Source of the DNA: an uncultured Flavobacteriaceae bacterium | Lineage (GTDB): Bacteria > Bacteroidota > Bacteroidia > Flavobacteriales > Flavobacteriaceae | Length of the DNA: 64,000 nt | Direction: 5' to 3' | Assembly (NCBI GenBank): GCA_947500445.1 | Contig: CANMSB010000020.1 | Coordinates: forward strand, 1 to 64,000 | Shown: positions 56,525 to 64,000 of the stretch, in pieces | How the letters are laid out: the number at the start of each line of letters is the position of its first letter | How positions within the stretch are numbered: the first letter of the stretch is position 1 | Notes under the pieces: model-generated | What the model saw: only the letters and a program-made list of their open reading frames with translations | Told to the model about the DNA's origin: nothing | The model's database searches: none | Made by a program: the position numbers and the translations under genes

Positions 56525-58126
56525 TTACGGGAATCTGGTCAAAAAGGATTCCAAGTTTTGTTTGCGTTCCAGACGCAATTTTTTTCGGAGCCGCCATCTT
56601 GCGGTCTTTACGCTATTTTCGTTGAGGTTAAGAATGTTACTAATGTCCTTTGTAGAGAAACCTATTTTGATGAGCGACGCTAATTTAAGCTCGGCAGGAC
56701 CGATTTCGGAATACGTTTCCGTCAGTCTTTTTATAAAGTGGTCGTTGGTCTGTTCAAAAATTAACTGAAACGCCTCCCAGTTCTTTGTGTTTTTAAGACT
56801 CGTGTTTACTAGTTGACTTACTTTTTTTATCTGTTGCTTTTTTGGTTTTTTCTGTCTATCCAAAGCCAATAGTTCTTTTCGAATTGTCGCCAACTGACTG
56901 TTTTTTTCAACGAGTTTAAGATTGGTAGTAGTCAATTTTTTGTTGGTATTCCCGACCAGGAGGAGCAGGTTATTGTTTTTGGTTTTTTCTTGAAGCTGTT
57001 GTTTTCTTAGTTTTTTAAAATACAGGAGCCCCAAGCTTAAAAGGACCAATGTTACCACCACATATACCAAAAAGCCCGTTTTAAAAATGGTCGTTCGTTT
57101 TTTGAGCACTTTCTGAACCTGACCGTTCTTATAAATGGTATTAATGGCCTGTATGTTTGCCAAACTTTGTTTGCTGGGAAGTTTGCCTTCTATTTCTTGA
57201 ACCCTTTTATAATAGAGAAGTGCCGAATCAGGTTGGCTCTTTTTTTCAAATAAACTTGCCTTTTCCAGATATATTTGATGAGAAATTTTAAATGCCGATA
57301 ATTTTTTGGCAACACTATCCGCCTTATTGTAACCGGCCATAGCCTCTGAAAACTTTCCCATGCGGCTATGGGCTTTTGCAAGATAAAGTTCCGCTTCCGC
57401 CATACTGGCCAACTGCCCGAACTTTTGGAATTGAACCCTACAGTCGGCGAATATGGTGAGTGCCCTTTGGTAATTTCCCCGATCAAAATGGACCAGCCCT
57501 ATATTTCCCAAATTTTGGGCAGCGGCAATGGAGTCTCCAAGTACGGTATTTAGGGCATATGACTTTTTCAAATACTTCATCGCCCGCTCGAGCGAGTCCA
57601 ACTTCAAATAACTTTCGCCAAGATTATTAAAAATCACGGCATGGTATCTTTTATCGTTGAAGGTTTCCGCTATTTTTAAAGAAGCTGTATACGCCTCAAT
57701 GGCGTTTTCGTGAACGTCTATGGTATTATAAAGATAGCCGATGCTGTTGTAGACTCCCGACATTTTTTTTAGATCACCTATACTGTCGTAAATGTGAAGG
57801 GCCTCTATCAGGTGCGCCATTCCCGTCTCAGGTTTGTTGCTATCGATACTGGAAACTCCCAAAACGTGCGTATTATAGCCTGTTACCGTCGGATCTTTAA
57901 GCGTTTTGGAAATTACGAGCGCGTTTTTGGCCAGGGCAACTGCTTCATTTGGTCGGCTCGTTCGTAACGTAATGGCTTTTTTGATCAGCGAATCCTGCAG
58001 GCGAAAAGCTTTGCTTTTATTGTTCTGAGCGAGGAGTGGCTGCAATAAAAAAAATACCATTACGCTTACAACCGCTTTTCCACGATTTTGTAAATGGTTT
58101 AAAATGTGAAGAATTGCCGCTATCAA
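56525..58126 (-). CDS. membrane TPR protein with LuxR-type C-terminal HTH
   Basis: This sensor-regulator of 533 residues has a signal-peptide-like N-terminus (VMVFFLLQPLLAQ), seven or so tetratricopeptide repeats (about 40-340, for example YHAVIFNNLGESYLKLDSLERAMKYLKKSY), a transmembrane helix (FLVYVVVTLVLLSLGLLYF, about 350-375), a coiled coil (about 380-435) and a C-terminal helix-turn-helix of the LuxR/GerE type (IKIGFSTKDISNILNLNENSVKTARWRLRKKL, about 490-520). Such TPR-TM-HTH proteins are common in Bacteroidota and are thought to link periplasmic protein interactions to transcription. It is transcribed toward the deaminase gene and lies downstream of, but separate from, the S8 protease gene, which ends at a terminator. 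Confidence 0.85.
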   Translation of the reverse strand: MIAAILHILNHLQNRGKAVVSVMVFFLLQPLLAQNNKSKAFRLQDSLIKKAITLRTSRPNEAVALAKNALVISKTLKDPTVTGYNTHVLGVSSIDSNKPETGMAHLIEALHIYDSIGDLKKMSGVYNSIGYLYNTIDVHENAIEAYTASLKIAETFNDKRYHAVIFNNLGESYLKLDSLERAMKYLKKSYALNTVLGDSIAAAQNLGNIGLVHFDRGNYQRALTIFADCRVQFQKFGQLASMAEAELYLAKAHSRMGKFSEAMAGYNKADSVAKKLSAFKISHQIYLEKASLFEKKSQPDSALLYYKRVQEIEGKLPSKQSLANIQAINTIYKNGQVQKVLKKRTTIFKTGFLVYVVVTLVLLSLGLLYFKKLRKQQLQEKTKNNNLLLLVGNTNKKLTTTNLKLVEKNSQLATIRKELLALDRQKKPKKQQIKKVSQLVNTSLKNTKNWEAFQLIFEQTNDHFIKRLTETYSEIGPAELKLASLIKIGFSTKDISNILNLNENSVKTARWRLRKKLRLERKQNLESFLTRFP

Positions 58127-58274
58127 AAACAGTTGTTTGAGAAAAAGGTACTAAAATAAAAGCATTTTTGAAGGTGTTTCGGAGAATTGGGGCACTAATT
58201 TTATTGTCCGTGAAGCATGGGGTATTTAAAGTCGACCTGGTAATTATTACGTCGCCGTAGTTATTGTCGAGTAA

Positions 58275-58307
58275 AGAAAAACCGCCATAACCGAAGTTGA
58301 TGGCGGT
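58275..58307 (-). terminator. Rho-independent terminator of the S8 protease gene
   Basis: ACCGCCAT (58281-58288) and ATGGCGGT (58300-58307) form a perfect 8-bp stem with an 11-nt loop. On the minus strand it is followed by TTTTTC. It lies 30 bp beyond the protease stop. Confidence 0.88.
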
Positions 58308-58337
58308 CCAAAAAGTAAACCTAACACAATTTTGATC

Positions 58338-61055
58338 TTATTTTTTAATGAGTTGTTTGGAAATCGTTTTCGATTTGGAAATCACTTTTATTACATATTT
58401 CCCTTTTGGAATGTTTCTGATATCCAACATCGTTTGAAAACGATCGGTGTTCGGCTTTACGCTTCGGGAGGCCCGTAATGTACCATTAAAATCAAATAGT
58501 TTGATTGTAGTTCCAATTCCTTTTGACCCCTTCAGGGTTACGGTTATCGCATTTTTGTCGGCCGTTGCCGGATTAGGGGACAACGTGACCGAGAGTACGT
58601 TGTTTTTCTTGGGGTTACACAATTTTAACCGTTCGCTTGAGATTACGAATTTAAAGGCTCTGGTAGTTTTTATACCCAATCTTGTAGCCGATGGCGTTGC
58701 ATTGGGTTCCTCGGTCATTATATAACTGATACCGGGTGCGGCCATGAAAGTTTTTGGGCCTTTTTGGAAGGATGTTTTGTTGGGCAGTTTGATTTTTTTG
58801 TTACTTCTTACCGTGGCCTCTATGGCAAAGGCGTTTCGGTTGTTTATTTCCCATAGTCTTCCGTTGGCGTTGTCTTCCGAACATACTTCCGTCAACAAAA
58901 GGTCCCTTGTCCGAATGGTTTTGATGATTTTGTCGGCGGCGGCGACGGCATCAACAAATCCGTTACCGGATGCGAAGTCGAATCCTTTGCTGAAACGCGG
59001 ACTATTATTGCCTCTTTGTAATCCCATGATATAGGGGTCGTCCATATCTATTGCCGTGCCGTTCAGGACCTTTCGCATTTCCGCTTGGTCAAACGTGTAG
59101 TTGGAAGCCTGTAGTAAAAGTGCCGCAAGGGCGGCAACATTTGGAGCCGCGGCGGAAGTGCCGAAAAAGAAACGATTGGGTATGATATTGTTGGTAAGGC
59201 CGCTAACGGTGTTCGACACACCGTCAGGGCCGACAACGTCCGGTTTTTTATTGATTTTGGGTTTACCGTTCGCATTGATCAAATTTCCTTTGTTGTCGAA
59301 AAGGAGCCCTATTCCCCCAATGGATGATTTGGTGGTGATGGGGTCAACAAGCGTTTGGCTGGAAAATATGGCACTTGGTGCCCCGGGATAGCTTAGAATG
59401 GGGATTTTCGGTACGGGCACACGATCTACCCTTTGACCGTTCGAAATGGTTCCGGCGATGTTGTCGTTCCAGTATATGGCCCCTTCCGGGGTGTTGAACC
59501 AGCTTGACGCTCCGACGGTTATTGCAGAGGCGGCGTTGTTATGGCCATAAATGGTAGGCGTATTTTGAAATAGTATTTTGGTATCCTCTTCCAGTATTGT
59601 GGCCGAAGAATTGATAACATCGTAACCGATGAACACTCTTTCCGGTAAAGCGCCACCTTGCAAGGTAATCAGGCCAATGCCGATAACGTTGTCGGCGGTA
59701 GATTCAAAAGTAAAATTGGTACCGACCCTGGCATCGCCTTTTACATTTGGCTGTGCCAGTTCTAAGATGTTCGAATTGCCGTCAAAGGCCACAATGTTCA
59801 AATCATATTTACTTTTTGCGCAGCCCTTGCACCGCGATCCCCAGGGTTCGCTCCACTGTACTTCAATATTCAGTGTACTGGTCCCCTTTTTCAACTGAAC
59901 CGGTAAAAATGGGCTACCCGTTTCAAAAATATGGAACAAGAGGGTGCCCTGCCCGGGGAAATCTACTTCGGCAGGAGCATAGGCCGACTCGTAAAATTTG
60001 AAAATATTCCTTGTTGAACCATCGCCAAAATTACCGGCCGAAGTGAAATATAACACTCCACGATCGGTAACGTTCTCAATTGTTTCACTGATCAAACCTT
60101 CTTGATAGACCGAGCTTCGCGTACCCAAAAAAACATCATCCACAATGATGTCGCAACCGGCAGCTGCCAAGTTTTTGATGGCATCAGCGAAAGCCAGGTC
60201 GGAACCTACAAAACCGGTGCTGAAAAACAGTTGTGCCTCAGGTGCGATATCATGGATCAATTCTGCCATTCCCCTTCCCTCATCAATGCTCGGTCTTGAA
60301 AGACCCTCTAAAATCCCTTCTTCCAAAACGGTTACCGGCCGCGTAAAACCATTGGGATTTTGTGGCCCGGGCAAATCGCCGTTCTTGATTGCTTTGCGTG
60401 CATTGCCGAGCAAATCAAAAGAACTGGAGATGATGCCAATTTTAACATTTTTACCGGATACTTTTAATCGTTTTTGTATTTGATCGGCTTTCATGGCTAC
60501 GCTCCCCTGATTGTTGGCAACGCCAAATCCGGTGAAATCCTTGAAATCGGTTCTACGTCCACCATAGGGAACGTAACCATCCTCTGGATGGGACCGGGTC
60601 GTATTGGTGAGTAAGCGCGTGACCGGGATTACCGCACTTACTTCTTCCAATGTGTATAACCTTTCAAGAGAGTCGATAGGTATCCGACCGAGAAGGATTT
60701 TATCATGTTGACTTCTGGTTACAAACCCCAAGGCCTTCAATGCTGCCGCGAAAGCATCGGGGTTTTGATTATCGCTGGTATATACCTCCAGCATGATGTT
60801 ATTGTTCCTAATTACATAGTTTTCGGACCCGTTTTTTTCGTTTTGGATTTTCGTTATCCATTCTTTTTGATTGTTCCTGTTTTTCGATAAAAACGCGCTA
60901 ATGCGGCTCTTTATATCCATTTTGTTCTGAATGGGTGCGCCAAAAATCTTAGCATCGATGGAAGCTTCCTTAAATGGCTCCTTTTCTTGGCACCATAAGG
61001 TTTGGGTAATTCCCAGTATCAGCATTGAAATGAGATAGCGTAGTCGTGTTTTCAT
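58338..61055 (-). CDS. secreted S8 (subtilisin-like) serine protease with T9SS sorting domain
   Basis: This extracellular protease has 905 residues from the ATG at 61055, where the signal peptide begins (KTRLRYLISMLILGITQTLWC); a longer frame to 61112 adds 19 residues of poor signal character. A propeptide-like region (to about 150) precedes the S8 domain. There GIISSSFD supplies the probable catalytic Asp, RGMAELIHDIAPEAQL the His, and FFFGTSAAAPNVAALAALLLQ the Ser (S634). A beta-sandwich insert lies between His and Ser. The C-terminal sorting domain is LSPNPATADKNAI to SKQLIKK. The Asp region departs from the common D(S/T)G, so this belongs to a less usual S8 subfamily. It diverges from the beta-propeller gene at 61503. 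Confidence 0.9.
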   Translation of the reverse strand: MKTRLRYLISMLILGITQTLWCQEKEPFKEASIDAKIFGAPIQNKMDIKSRISAFLSKNRNNQKEWITKIQNEKNGSENYVIRNNNIMLEVYTSDNQNPDAFAAALKALGFVTRSQHDKILLGRIPIDSLERLYTLEEVSAVIPVTRLLTNTTRSHPEDGYVPYGGRRTDFKDFTGFGVANNQGSVAMKADQIQKRLKVSGKNVKIGIISSSFDLLGNARKAIKNGDLPGPQNPNGFTRPVTVLEEGILEGLSRPSIDEGRGMAELIHDIAPEAQLFFSTGFVGSDLAFADAIKNLAAAGCDIIVDDVFLGTRSSVYQEGLISETIENVTDRGVLYFTSAGNFGDGSTRNIFKFYESAYAPAEVDFPGQGTLLFHIFETGSPFLPVQLKKGTSTLNIEVQWSEPWGSRCKGCAKSKYDLNIVAFDGNSNILELAQPNVKGDARVGTNFTFESTADNVIGIGLITLQGGALPERVFIGYDVINSSATILEEDTKILFQNTPTIYGHNNAASAITVGASSWFNTPEGAIYWNDNIAGTISNGQRVDRVPVPKIPILSYPGAPSAIFSSQTLVDPITTKSSIGGIGLLFDNKGNLINANGKPKINKKPDVVGPDGVSNTVSGLTNNIIPNRFFFGTSAAAPNVAALAALLLQASNYTFDQAEMRKVLNGTAIDMDDPYIMGLQRGNNSPRFSKGFDFASGNGFVDAVAAADKIIKTIRTRDLLLTEVCSEDNANGRLWEINNRNAFAIEATVRSNKKIKLPNKTSFQKGPKTFMAAPGISYIMTEEPNATPSATRLGIKTTRAFKFVISSERLKLCNPKKNNVLSVTLSPNPATADKNAITVTLKGSKGIGTTIKLFDFNGTLRASRSVKPNTDRFQTMLDIRNIPKGKYVIKVISKSKTISKQLIKK

Positions 61056-61502
61056 TTTTTCCGTTTTAAGTTTCGCGATTGGCAAGTAACGTGATCGCCA
61101 ATGAAAATCCATAAGACCGATACAGCAAAAAGTAACCGAAAAGTCAGCAAAAAGTTAGCAGCGGGCACTAAGCAATTGATTTGAAGTCTTTTGTTGTGCA
61201 CAAAGGTGTGGAAACCGAGTAATGTAAAAGTGACGTTTCAGGTGCAGCCACATCGCTAAACGTTTGGATGATGTGATAAGGTGTTTTTTTTGAAAAAAGA
61301 TGTACTGTTATTGCTTTAAAAAAAAGGAATCCACTTTCGATAAATTGACATTTTTAATTATCCGTATTTGCGAATTCATATATTTTTTAACGCTTTTTTT
61401 TGAAAATTTACTATCAAGAAGTATAAAAATTATTAAATCAATATTTATGAAAAAACTCTTTGCCAAAGTGTATTAGCAACAACCTCAACCAATAAAAAAA
61501 GA
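61056..61502. other. AT-rich divergent promoter region with a 9-codon micro-ORF
   Basis: 447 bp between divergent genes. The part next to 61502 is very AT-rich. At 61447-61476 an ATG opens a frame MKKLFAKVY then TAG, 26 bp before the next gene. It could be a leader peptide, a remnant of an older start, or chance. No clear promoter or operator was found. Confidence 0.4.
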
Positions 61503-64000
61503 ATGATGAACAAAATCTTACAATCGGTATTTTTATTTTCAATGATAGTAACTTCCTTTTTGGCGCATGCACAATGGGAACAGATGAGCAATGGTGGAGG
61601 CGGTGCCTTTCAGGACATTCACTTCGACCAGAACAAACCGGGTAGAATTTGGGTGTGTAGCGATGTAGACGGAATTTTTACCTCCGACAATTGGGGGGAC
61701 GATGATTTTGTCAGTAGATCAAATACGTCCAAACATGCCTTTTCCTTTACCGTTGAAACGCGTAAGGGATTCGACAAAATTTTTAGCGGTACCATTTATG
61801 GTGCCCAGGTTACCACTTATGGCGCGAACAATGAGCCCGGCGAGTGGTCGTTTATCGAGGAGAGTCGCGGTATGCCCTCCGGAACCATTGCCATAAGCGG
61901 CCCAGGTGTTTCGGGCAACAACAGGGTTGTCGTTATCGCTCCCGCATGGCATAATAAAGACGGTGTCATCAAAAAGAGCGGGAATACCCCGGAACCGTTC
62001 GAGCCCGATGGATCGAGAGAAATCCTTATTTCTAGGGATGGGGGCAATTCTTTCGCTTCTTATTCCTATGAAACGGAACAGGGTTATCGACAAGTGTACA
62101 ATGCCGCAGTGGCCGATGATGGCACCATTTACTTGGGCGCCTCGGCAGGAGTTTATGTAGGTAACTGGAACGGCAGTAGCTACGAATTTGAACGAAAGGA
62201 CAATCCCTTGGGTATCGGCGCGTCCGACGGGGTGACCAGCACGAACAAAAACGCCGGATGTACCGGTTTAAGTTTAAGCCCCGATGGGACAAGGATTTTT
62301 GCCTCCTACCATATGGGAGAAGAAGTTATCGACCCGGAGACCGGCGGCACACAAAGAACGTTTGACGTATTCAGTGTAAAAACCTCCGATCTTAAAAACA
62401 CATCGTTTGCGCGGAACAAGTGGGTCAACATTTCGGGAGGCCTTCGAAACAATAATGTATTCGACATTGCAGAGTTTTCCCCATGGCACGAACCCGTTAT
62501 CAACACCTGGAACTCCAGTGGGAACAGTTTTGAGCTTTTGTTGGGTATTGCCAATAACGCGGGCAACAATGCGGCAAGGCAAGGGCTATGGAGGGGAAAC
62601 ATCTCCTTTACCGCGAACGGAAATGGTCTGGTAAGTCAGGAATGGACAAAAATTTGCGATCAGAACAACAATAAGGTGAAGGATGGTGCCGGCTCGCAAG
62701 AAGTAGAATTTGATTTTGACATTGGCTGGGAAGATAGGGCATTGATCGTACGTAGTTATGAGGTTACGCCGCAAGTGGGAGGTTTTAATCAACAGCGGAT
62801 CGCGTTGACCGGTGGCCAGAACTTTTTTATTGGGAAAAATATTCGGAACGGAGCCGCCAGCTTTCCCTATTCGGAAGATAGTTGGAAAGCGATCTACACC
62901 AAAAGGGTCGATGATAATCCAGGCGATGCTTTAGATACCTATGAAGACAAGGGTATTACCAATGTAGTGGTATACAATGTAAAACAATTGGGGAATTATA
63001 TGGTTCAGGCCACCGCGGACAACGGTATTATAGAATCGATAGACAATGGAAGATCTTGGAACAAAAACGTAGGTCCGATCATTCCCGAAGAACCGGGAAA
63101 AAGGGCAGGGAAGTCCGATAATTCCTCTGGTGTGGGCATTCTTACTTTTGGAAACGCACGCAATCCGATCCTTATTGCCGATGGTAGGGCGGGATCTTTC
63201 GGAATTCCAAAACCGGAAAATGGAACGCTCTTTGCCTACGAATTCAACTCGCGTGAAATTACGGAGTTTACCAAAGAGGAAGATTGGAAAAAGATTGGTG
63301 GGGGCAACCGGTTTTCAAAACCGAACGATGCCGGCAACCGTGGGCTGCCGGGAGCACTTTTGAGAAGTGTCGTACAGGCCACGAACACCCGTGAAAGGGT
63401 ATACATTTCCCTTCAGGGAAAAAAACGGGTCGTAAAGGATCCGGTTACCGATGAACTTATCAGGGACGAGGACGGTGTACCCATTGTGGCACCCAATAGT
63501 GTTCGGGCGGGAATTTACGTAACGGACAACATTAGCAGCTTTATCGGCTCCAATACGGATTGGAGAAAAATTACCCCGGATACCGATGCGTATGACATTG
63601 AAGACTATCAGGAACTATACGCCGATCCCGTGGACGATGACGTTATTTGGGCAAGAGGTAGAAAAGGCGGCACTTCTTTCATTAAAGGGACACGTCAACC
63701 GAACGGCGACTATATATTTGAAGCTGCGGACTTTAAGGTACGGGCCGGTTTAAACGGAAACGACATTGTTCGGAATTCGACATTTGTTCCCGATGATCTG
63801 GCCGTTTTTTTAGGGCCCGACGGTAAAACATGGGGGTTGGCCTCATTGTCGACCAGTACTCGAGAGGATACCAGGGTATTGATCAATCGCAATCTGGCCG
63901 AAGACTGGAATACTTCAGAAAGTTGGATCGATACCGGGATCAATACCCGTGTAGCCATCGATACTTTTACCAGTGTTCCTACGAACTGGGTAGACGGATT
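61503..64000 (+). CDS. secreted beta-propeller protein with Asp-box repeats (3' end outside window)
   Basis: The frame opens with ATGATG at 61503/61506 and stays open to the end of the window (832 codons), so the C-terminus, perhaps with a T9SS sorting domain, is missing. The signal peptide is SVFLFSMIVTSFLAHAQ. The rest resembles BNR/sortilin-type (VPS10-like) propellers: Asp-box motifs such as SRDGGNSF and SIDNGRSW, and repeated short blades (WVCSDVDGIFTSDNW, GIYVTDN). Such proteins are usually surface or secreted carbohydrate- or protein-binding proteins or glycosidase-like hydrolases; no catalytic residue set can be named. It diverges from the S8 protease. Confidence 0.82.
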   Translation, partial: MMNKILQSVFLFSMIVTSFLAHAQWEQMSNGGGGAFQDIHFDQNKPGRIWVCSDVDGIFTSDNWGDDDFVSRSNTSKHAFSFTVETRKGFDKIFSGTIYGAQVTTYGANNEPGEWSFIEESRGMPSGTIAISGPGVSGNNRVVVIAPAWHNKDGVIKKSGNTPEPFEPDGSREILISRDGGNSFASYSYETEQGYRQVYNAAVADDGTIYLGASAGVYVGNWNGSSYEFERKDNPLGIGASDGVTSTNKNAGCTGLSLSPDGTRIFASYHMGEEVIDPETGGTQRTFDVFSVKTSDLKNTSFARNKWVNISGGLRNNNVFDIAEFSPWHEPVINTWNSSGNSFELLLGIANNAGNNAARQGLWRGNISFTANGNGLVSQEWTKICDQNNNKVKDGAGSQEVEFDFDIGWEDRALIVRSYEVTPQVGGFNQQRIALTGGQNFFIGKNIRNGAASFPYSEDSWKAIYTKRVDDNPGDALDTYEDKGITNVVVYNVKQLGNYMVQATADNGIIESIDNGRSWNKNVGPIIPEEPGKRAGKSDNSSGVGILTFGNARNPILIADGRAGSFGIPKPENGTLFAYEFNSREITEFTKEEDWKKIGGGNRFSKPNDAGNRGLPGALLRSVVQATNTRERVYISLQGKKRVVKDPVTDELIRDEDGVPIVAPNSVRAGIYVTDNISSFIGSNTDWRKITPDTDAYDIEDYQELYADPVDDDVIWARGRKGGTSFIKGTRQPNGDYIFEAADFKVRAGLNGNDIVRNSTFVPDDLAVFLGPDGKTWGLASLSTSTREDTRVLINRNLAEDWNTSESWIDTGINTRVAIDTFTSVPTNWVDG

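Noticed and set aside
56222-56625. Two short plus-strand frames after the deaminase gene
   Set aside because: No homology, no start context, and the longer one overlaps the conserved C-terminal HTH coding sequence on the other strand.

Overview
The window reads as chromosomal DNA of a free-living, probably marine member of the Flavobacteriaceae (Bacteroidota). Direct evidence is a SusC/SusD pair, several proteins ending in type IX secretion (T9SS) sorting domains, two large proteins ending in the gliding-motility-associated CHU_C domain each followed by a PorP/SprF protein, and a PorE-like OmpA protein. No tRNA, rRNA, insertion sequence, phage gene or CRISPR array was seen.

Region 1 (366-7788) is a nitrite assimilation and siroheme island. 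A uroporphyrinogen methyltransferase gene (minus) diverges from nirB (plus), followed by nirD, a DUF4202 gene, a NarX-like nitrate/nitrite sensor kinase, a precorrin-2 dehydrogenase/ferrochelatase gene and a small unknown gene. The methyltransferase and dehydrogenase make the siroheme that NirB needs. A perfect 20-bp palindrome in the cobA-nirB divergent region has the 7-2-7 geometry of NarL/NarP operators.

Region 2 (7908-22726) is a nitrogen-compound uptake and catabolism island. On the minus strand lie an N-carbamoyl amidohydrolase (M20), an aldehyde dehydrogenase, a class III aminotransferase, an Lrp/AsnC regulator and a SusC/SusD pair. Diverging on the plus strand is a tightly overlapping set: a putrescine/omega-amino-acid type aminotransferase, a lipoprotein of the agmatine/peptidyl-arginine deiminase family, a lipoprotein serine hydrolase and an NhaC-type antiporter. 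Together these could take a guanidino compound through a ureido compound, amine and aldehyde to an acid; this pathway is inference.

Region 3 (23064-30854) holds two T9SS cargo proteins: a 2034-residue zincin with repeated C-terminal modules and an N-formylglutamate amidohydrolase-like enzyme.

Region 4 (30965-54969, all minus) is a surface adhesin locus. In transcription order it has a 2232-residue IgGFc-binding-like/TSP3-repeat/CHU_C protein, PorP, a three-domain fasciclin lipoprotein interrupted by an in-frame TAG, a 3595-residue Ig/DUF11/CshA-repeat/CHU_C adhesin, a second PorP, and the PorE-like protein. It contains two long exact-period DNA repeat arrays, 9 x 186 bp and about 4 x 678 bp.

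Region 5 (55251-64000) has a small basic protein, a guanine-deaminase-like enzyme, a membrane TPR/LuxR-type regulator, a T9SS-secreted subtilisin-like protease, and the start of a secreted Asp-box beta-propeller protein that runs off the window.
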